NCBI GenBank assembly: GCA_963590855.1
Contig: CAVAQT010000056.1
Span: forward strand, 1-6,135
Direction of reading: 5' to 3'
From: Ruminococcus_C sp963590855
Lineage (GTDB): Bacteria; Bacillota; Clostridia; Oscillospirales; Ruminococcaceae
DNA length: 6,135 bases
Below are positions 5,318 through 6,135 of the stretch, one piece after another. Within the stretch, counting starts at the first letter, position 1; each line of letters begins with the position of its first letter. A program made the position numbers and the translations under genes. A model generated the notes under the pieces. That model was given only the letters and a program-made list of their open reading frames with translations. It was not told where the DNA came from and ran no database searches.

Positions 5318-6078
5318 CGTGCCTCACCCCCTGTTGTCAGCAGCGTAAGTGTATCAGAAATGCGCTGGTAAAACTGTTCGTTGGTATCATTGCCGCGATA
5401 CAGCTGATGGAACACCTCACCGTCTTTAATGAACATGACGCGGCCGGCACTTGCAGCTGCTTTGGTAGAATGTGTTACCATCACAATGGTTTGACCTGAT
5501 TGATGAATAGCGGAGAATAAAGCCAACAGTTCATCAGAGGAACGAGAATCCAAAGCGCCGGTTGGCTCATCTGCCAGAATCAGCTTCGGATTTGTGATAA
5601 GCGCCCGTGCTACTGCGGCACGCTGCTTCTGACCGCCGGAGACTTCATAAGGAAACTTTTTCAGCAAGGCTGCAATACCAAGCTGCTGCGCAATGGGCAT
5701 AAGACGCCGCTGCATTTCTGCATATGCTGTCCCCGTTAATACCAGAGGAAGATAGATGTTGTCCTCCAGCGAAAAGGTATCCAGCAAGTTAAAATCCTGG
5801 AACACAAAGCCCAGATTATCTCGGCGAAATGCTGCGATCTGTGATTCCTTGATTTGTGTCAGATCCTTTCCATCCAAACGAACCATGCCGCTGGTTGGCT
5901 TGTCCAGGGCAGCCAGGATATTCAATAACGTCGTTTTACCTGAACCGGATTCTCCCATGATCGCTGTATATTCTCCCTGCTCCACTGTGAAAGAAACATC
6001 CCGCAGTGCCTCAACCTGATTTCCTCCAAAACGTGTCGTATAGACTTTCTTCAAGTGTGATACTTCCAATATTGCCAT
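5314..6078 (-). CDS. BceA/MacB-type ABC transporter ATPase
   Basis: This 254-residue cytoplasmic nucleotide-binding subunit has every catalytic motif intact: A-loop aromatic Y13, Walker A GESGSGKT (42-49), Q-loop Q94 in FVFQDFNLL, signature VSGGQ (146-150), Walker B LILAD with catalytic E171, D-loop GALD (174-177) and switch H203 in VTHS. The LEVSHLKKVY opening and ADEPTGALDSRSSDELL are typical of the LolD/MacB/BceA group that pairs with FtsX-type permeases. It energises the permease encoded immediately downstream, whose start overlaps its stop by 4 nt. The ATG at 6078 is preceded by AGGAGG eight bases upstream. About 22 residues after the usual ATPase core form a C-terminal tail (QFYQRISDTLTLLTTGGEAR). 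No convincing promoter is visible in the 57 bases to the right edge, so the operon may begin outside the window. Confidence 0.96.
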   Translation of the reverse strand: MAILEVSHLKKVYTTRFGGNQVEALRDVSFTVEQGEYTAIMGESGSGKTTLLNILAALDKPTSGMVRLDGKDLTQIKESQIAAFRRDNLGFVFQDFNLLDTFSLEDNIYLPLVLTGTAYAEMQRRLMPIAQQLGIAALLKKFPYEVSGGQKQRAAVARALITNPKLILADEPTGALDSRSSDELLALFSAIHQSGQTIVMVTHSTKAAASAGRVMFIKDGEVFHQLYRGNDTNEQFYQRISDTLTLLTTGGEAR

Positions 6079-6086
6079 TGCAGTGG

Positions 6087-6092
6087 CCTCCT
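6087..6092 (-). promoter_or_regulatory. Consensus ribosome binding site of the exporter operon
   Basis: CCTCCT on the plus strand gives AGGAGG on the minus strand, eight bases before the ATPase ATG at 6078. It fixes that start even though the same frame is open further right to the window edge. It is the strongest ribosome binding site of the four-gene operon; the two small downstream overlaps rely more on coupling. Confidence 0.85.
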
Positions 6093-6135
6093 CTTTCCAT
6101 AATAGATTGTATTTCGTTTTGCTGACAGTTATAGT

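Noticed and set aside
3728..5371. Long plus-strand open frames (3728-4270, 4370-4879, 4886-5371) opposite the permease
   Set aside because: They are antisense to a strongly supported BceB-type gene, their products are rich in His/Gln with no coherent domain, and I saw no convincing reason such as an operon context to call them genes.
6099..6134. Possible minus-strand promoters before the ATPase gene (TATTAT or TACAAT as -10)
   Set aside because: The TATTAT version would start transcription inside the AGGAGG ribosome binding site, and the TACAAT version has a very poor -35; neither is convincing.
6079..6135. In-frame open extension of the ATPase upstream of 6078
   Set aside because: The ATG at 6078 has a perfect ribosome binding site and the protein there begins with the usual family N-terminus; the extension also covers the ribosome binding site.
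1..6135. CRISPR arrays, insertion sequences, tRNA/rRNA genes, attachment sites
   Set aside because: I saw no regularly spaced repeats, transposase-like products, cloverleaf sequences or long terminal repeats by eye in the window.

Overview
The window looks like chromosomal DNA from a low-to-mid GC Gram-positive anaerobe, most likely a Clostridia gut-type Firmicute in or near the Oscillospiraceae/Ruminococcaceae. This is inferred from strong AGGAGG-like ribosome binding sites, TATAAT-type promoters, compact rho-independent terminators, a lipobox lipoprotein and a BceAB-type ABC exporter. No species can be named from the sequence alone.

Layout, left to right. (1) Bases 1-93, minus strand, hold the first 31 codons of a tRNA 2'-O-methyltransferase of the TrmL/YibK (SPOUT) family, cut by the window edge. 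(2) A 119-base divergent intergenic region separates it from a 57-residue plus-strand gene (213-386), a glycine-zipper membrane miniprotein of unknown function that ends in a clear terminator (414-463). (3) On the minus strand, a MATE-family multidrug/Na+ antiporter (1141-2535) is followed by a flavin reductase/flavoredoxin-family FMN protein (486-1043). Each has its own near-consensus promoter, and the two promoters resemble each other closely. (4) A minus-strand terminator (2600-2632) ends a tightly packed operon at 2647-6078. In transcription order the operon encodes a BceA/MacB-type ATPase, a ten-helix BceB/FtsX-type permease with a large extracellular domain, a 50-residue highly hydrophobic membrane protein, and a 162-residue lipoprotein.

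The most notable part is the operon. Its genes overlap by 4, 1 and 4 nt (ATGA, TAATG, ATGA), so translational coupling of all four products is likely. The ATPase and permease form a typical peptide-antibiotic sensing/detoxification exporter. The tiny membrane protein and the lipoprotein look like dedicated accessory subunits. A conceptual precedent is the small membrane protein VraH, which works with VraDE in Staphylococcus aureus, but no homology to VraH can be shown here. The 50-residue gene is short enough to be missed by routine annotation. No two-component system is visible; if one exists it would lie beyond the right edge, upstream of the ATPase.

The exporter operon and the MATE/flavin reductase pair sit side by side on the same strand but are separated by a terminator, so they appear to be independent units. 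All stretches without genes are shorter than about 125 bases, and each is described below where it holds something.
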